NCBI GenBank assembly: GCA_030830005.1
Contig: JAURNV010000027.1
Coordinates: 18,401 to 82,400 of the forward strand
Direction of reading: 5' to 3'
DNA: 64,000 nt
DNA from: Flavobacteriaceae bacterium
GTDB lineage: Bacteria; Bacteroidota; Bacteroidia; Flavobacteriales; Flavobacteriaceae
In this document: in pieces, positions 62,345-64,000 of the stretch
Layout of the letters: every line of letters starts with the position of its first letter
Position numbering within the stretch: position 1 is the first letter of the stretch
The notes under the pieces: model-generated
The model's database searches: none
The model's input: the letters and a program-made list of their open reading frames with translations, nothing else
Told to the model about the DNA's origin: nothing
Made by a program: the position numbers and the translations under genes

Positions 62345-64000
62345 TTAAGGAGTTTCGAATGAAATGAGTTTAATGGATTTTGCAGGTAGTTGTAAGGATG
62401 TGATAAACGATATATTTTCGCCACTAAACACGTCTTGACCACTTTTTACATTGCCCATACGCTGTACAAATCGCTCCAAATCGAGTGCTTGGGGTTCTTT
62501 GTTCGCGTTAAGAATTACCATAACCGTTTTGTTGTCATCATATCTGAAGTAGGTATATACTTCGTTTTTGGGACTGTAATGCATCGTCTTGCCATGATGG
62601 ATTACAGGCTCGTTTTTTCGCCAATTAAAGAGTTTGGCAGTAAAGTCATAATAGGCGTTTTCAACTTCAGTTCTACCCTCTGCAGAAAATGCAGTACGTA
62701 TATCATCATGCCAACCGCCGGGAAAGTCTTTTCGAAGGTCTGCGTCTCCATTATCTTTCAGTCCACGCATGCCTATTTCAGTACCGTAATAGGTTTGAGG
62801 TACGCCACGTACCGTCGCCATTAGTGTAGTTACTATCTTGTAATCTCCAAAATCGGGAAGAATTTCATTGATGCGCGTGGTATCGTGATTTTCTAAAAAC
62901 ACCATTAGGTCATTTGGGTTGGCATACAAAAAATCATTTTGAAAAACCTTATAGATTTTATTCATTTTTTGATCCCACCAGGGGGTTTTATCTGTATACG
63001 CTTTGTGCACAGCACCATAAAGCGCAAAATCTTTAACGTGGGTAACATGAGAATTAAACCCACTCATGGCAGCAATAGGACTATCTTTTTGCCAGTAAGA
63101 AAGATGTACGGGGTTCATCACCCAACTTTCGGCAACAATACTAAAAGCTGGATATTCATCCATGATTGCTTTACTCCACTGCGTAACTTCTTTAGTGCTG
63201 TTGTATGGGTAGGTATCTACGCGAAACCCTGACAAATCAGCGTATTCAATCCACCAAATGGCATTTTGAGTTAAGTATTTCAGCAATTGTGGTTGCTTTT
63301 GGTTAAGGTCTGGCATAGATGGCACAAACCATCCATCAACCATTTCATTTTTATCAACATCGGCGGCATAGGGGTCAGTAAAAATCTCTTTAACATGACT
63401 TGACTGAGTATAGGAATCCCACTGGTTAATCCAGTCTTTAGAAGGTAAATCTTTTATCATGTAATGTTCCAAACTCCAATGGTTAACTACATAGTCCATA
63501 ATAAGCTTCATGTTACGCTTACGCATTTCTATAGCCAATTTCCTATAGATTTCGTTTGTGCCAAAACGCTTGTCAATTTGGTAAACATCACTAGCAGCAT
63601 ACATATGGTACGAGCCTTTTGGGTCGTTGTCTTCAACAACTGGGGTGTTCCAAATCGCAGTTACGCCCAAGCTTTCTATATAGTCTAAATGGTCAATGAT
63701 GCCTTGCAAATCACCTCCATGCCTACCCCAAGGGTCTTGCCTGTTAGGTTGTTCGTATAAATCGGGATGTGCGTCGTTTGAAGGATCGCCATTAGCAAAG
63801 CGGTCGGGCATAATCAGATAAATAAAATCTGAGCTGTCGTATCCATTACGATCAGCAGAACCTTCTCGACGAGAATTTAGCGTGTAGGAAACGGAAATCG
63901 AATCTTTTCGTTTATGTTTTAATTTTAATTGATAGGTTCCTGCGTTTGTGTCTTTTACATCAAGATATATAAAGAGATAGTTTTTACTCTCGAGCCGAAC
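62345..64000 (-). CDS. GH13 alpha-amylase / neopullulanase-like, 5' end beyond the window
   Basis: The frame stays open to the window edge, so the N-terminus lies outside. The visible 552 codons start in a beta-rich N-domain (YLDVKDTNAGTYQLKLKH) typical of cyclomaltodextrinase/neopullulanase, then YLIMPDRFANGDPSND, the barrel with LIMDYVVNHW (region I), SGFRVDTYPYN (nucleophile Asp), IVAESWVMN (acid Glu) and FLENHDTTRI (third Asp), and a C-terminal beta domain. It resembles SusA of starch-utilisation loci. Together with the GH13 lipoprotein and GH97 this forms the distal part of a sus-like operon; the SusC/SusD pair, if present, would lie to the right. Confidence 0.92.
   Translation of the reverse strand, partial: VRLESKNYLFIYLDVKDTNAGTYQLKLKHKRKDSISVSYTLNSRREGSADRNGYDSSDFIYLIMPDRFANGDPSNDAHPDLYEQPNRQDPWGRHGGDLQGIIDHLDYIESLGVTAIWNTPVVEDNDPKGSYHMYAASDVYQIDKRFGTNEIYRKLAIEMRKRNMKLIMDYVVNHWSLEHYMIKDLPSKDWINQWDSYTQSSHVKEIFTDPYAADVDKNEMVDGWFVPSMPDLNQKQPQLLKYLTQNAIWWIEYADLSGFRVDTYPYNSTKEVTQWSKAIMDEYPAFSIVAESWVMNPVHLSYWQKDSPIAAMSGFNSHVTHVKDFALYGAVHKAYTDKTPWWDQKMNKIYKVFQNDFLYANPNDLMVFLENHDTTRINEILPDFGDYKIVTTLMATVRGVPQTYYGTEIGMRGLKDNGDADLRKDFPGGWHDDIRTAFSAEGRTEVENAYYDFTAKLFNWRKNEPVIHHGKTMHYSPKNEVYTYFRYDDNKTVMVILNANKEPQALDLERFVQRMGNVKSGQDVFSGENISFITSLQLPAKSIKLISFETP

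Overview
The window looks like a chromosomal segment of a marine-type Flavobacteriaceae (Bacteroidota). The pointers are a gldB gliding gene at the left edge, Bacteroidota promoters (TTTG, about 19-20 nt, TAnnTTTG), a mevalonate pathway pair, a membrane pyrophosphatase, a DnaG without zinc ligands, outer-membrane export genes and GH97/GH13 starch enzymes. Genes are densely packed, often with ATGA overlaps. I see no insertion sequence or prophage.

Layout. 1-3.7 kb: gldB (partial), nadE, a LuxR-type regulator with a substituted phospho-acceptor, dnaG. 3.7-14 kb: a long minus-strand run pheA - aminotransferase - tyrA - DAHP synthase/chorismate mutase - rsgA - dtd - mazG-like - aroA - queA - rlmN - polyprenyl synthase. 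It is preceded by a canonical promoter, a 17-residue Phe/Tyr-rich leader peptide and an intrinsic terminator, which together form a ribosome-mediated attenuator. 14-24 kb: a minus-strand methionine/SAM operon (metK-metY-metX-osmC-metZ-split metH-metF) headed by a SAM-II riboswitch. 24-41 kb: housekeeping genes (deoxynucleoside kinase, H+/Na+-pyrophosphatase, PDH E1 beta, ETF, thyA, a membrane-anchored DHFR fusion, fabD, a DegT aminotransferase, waaA, tRNA-Leu, an M20 peptidase, hemW, ruvC).

41.3-45.3 kb: the most unusual locus. It holds an orphan type II-C Cas9 in which the RuvC-I Asp, RuvC-II Glu, HNH Asp-His and RuvC-III His/Asp positions are all substituted. The reading frame is otherwise open over about 1,125 codons, apart from one single-base frameshift in a homopolymer. 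A tracrRNA-like gene with an exact Bacteroidota promoter diverges from it, and two short repeat-like sequences complementary to the anti-repeat lie just downstream. There is no cas1, cas2 or normal CRISPR array. This is either a natural dead Cas9 kept for RNA-guided binding or a recently decaying relic.

45.3-53 kb: an envelope cluster (ppiD-like, CNNM/CorC, lptC, TPR, outer-membrane barrel, coaX) and tRNA-Phe. 53-58.8 kb: a family 2 glycosyltransferase, a pseudouridine synthase, a UbiA prenyltransferase, mevalonate kinase, diphosphomevalonate decarboxylase and a small membrane protein. 58.9-64 kb: GH97 and two GH13 enzymes, the distal part of a starch-utilisation locus that continues past the right edge.
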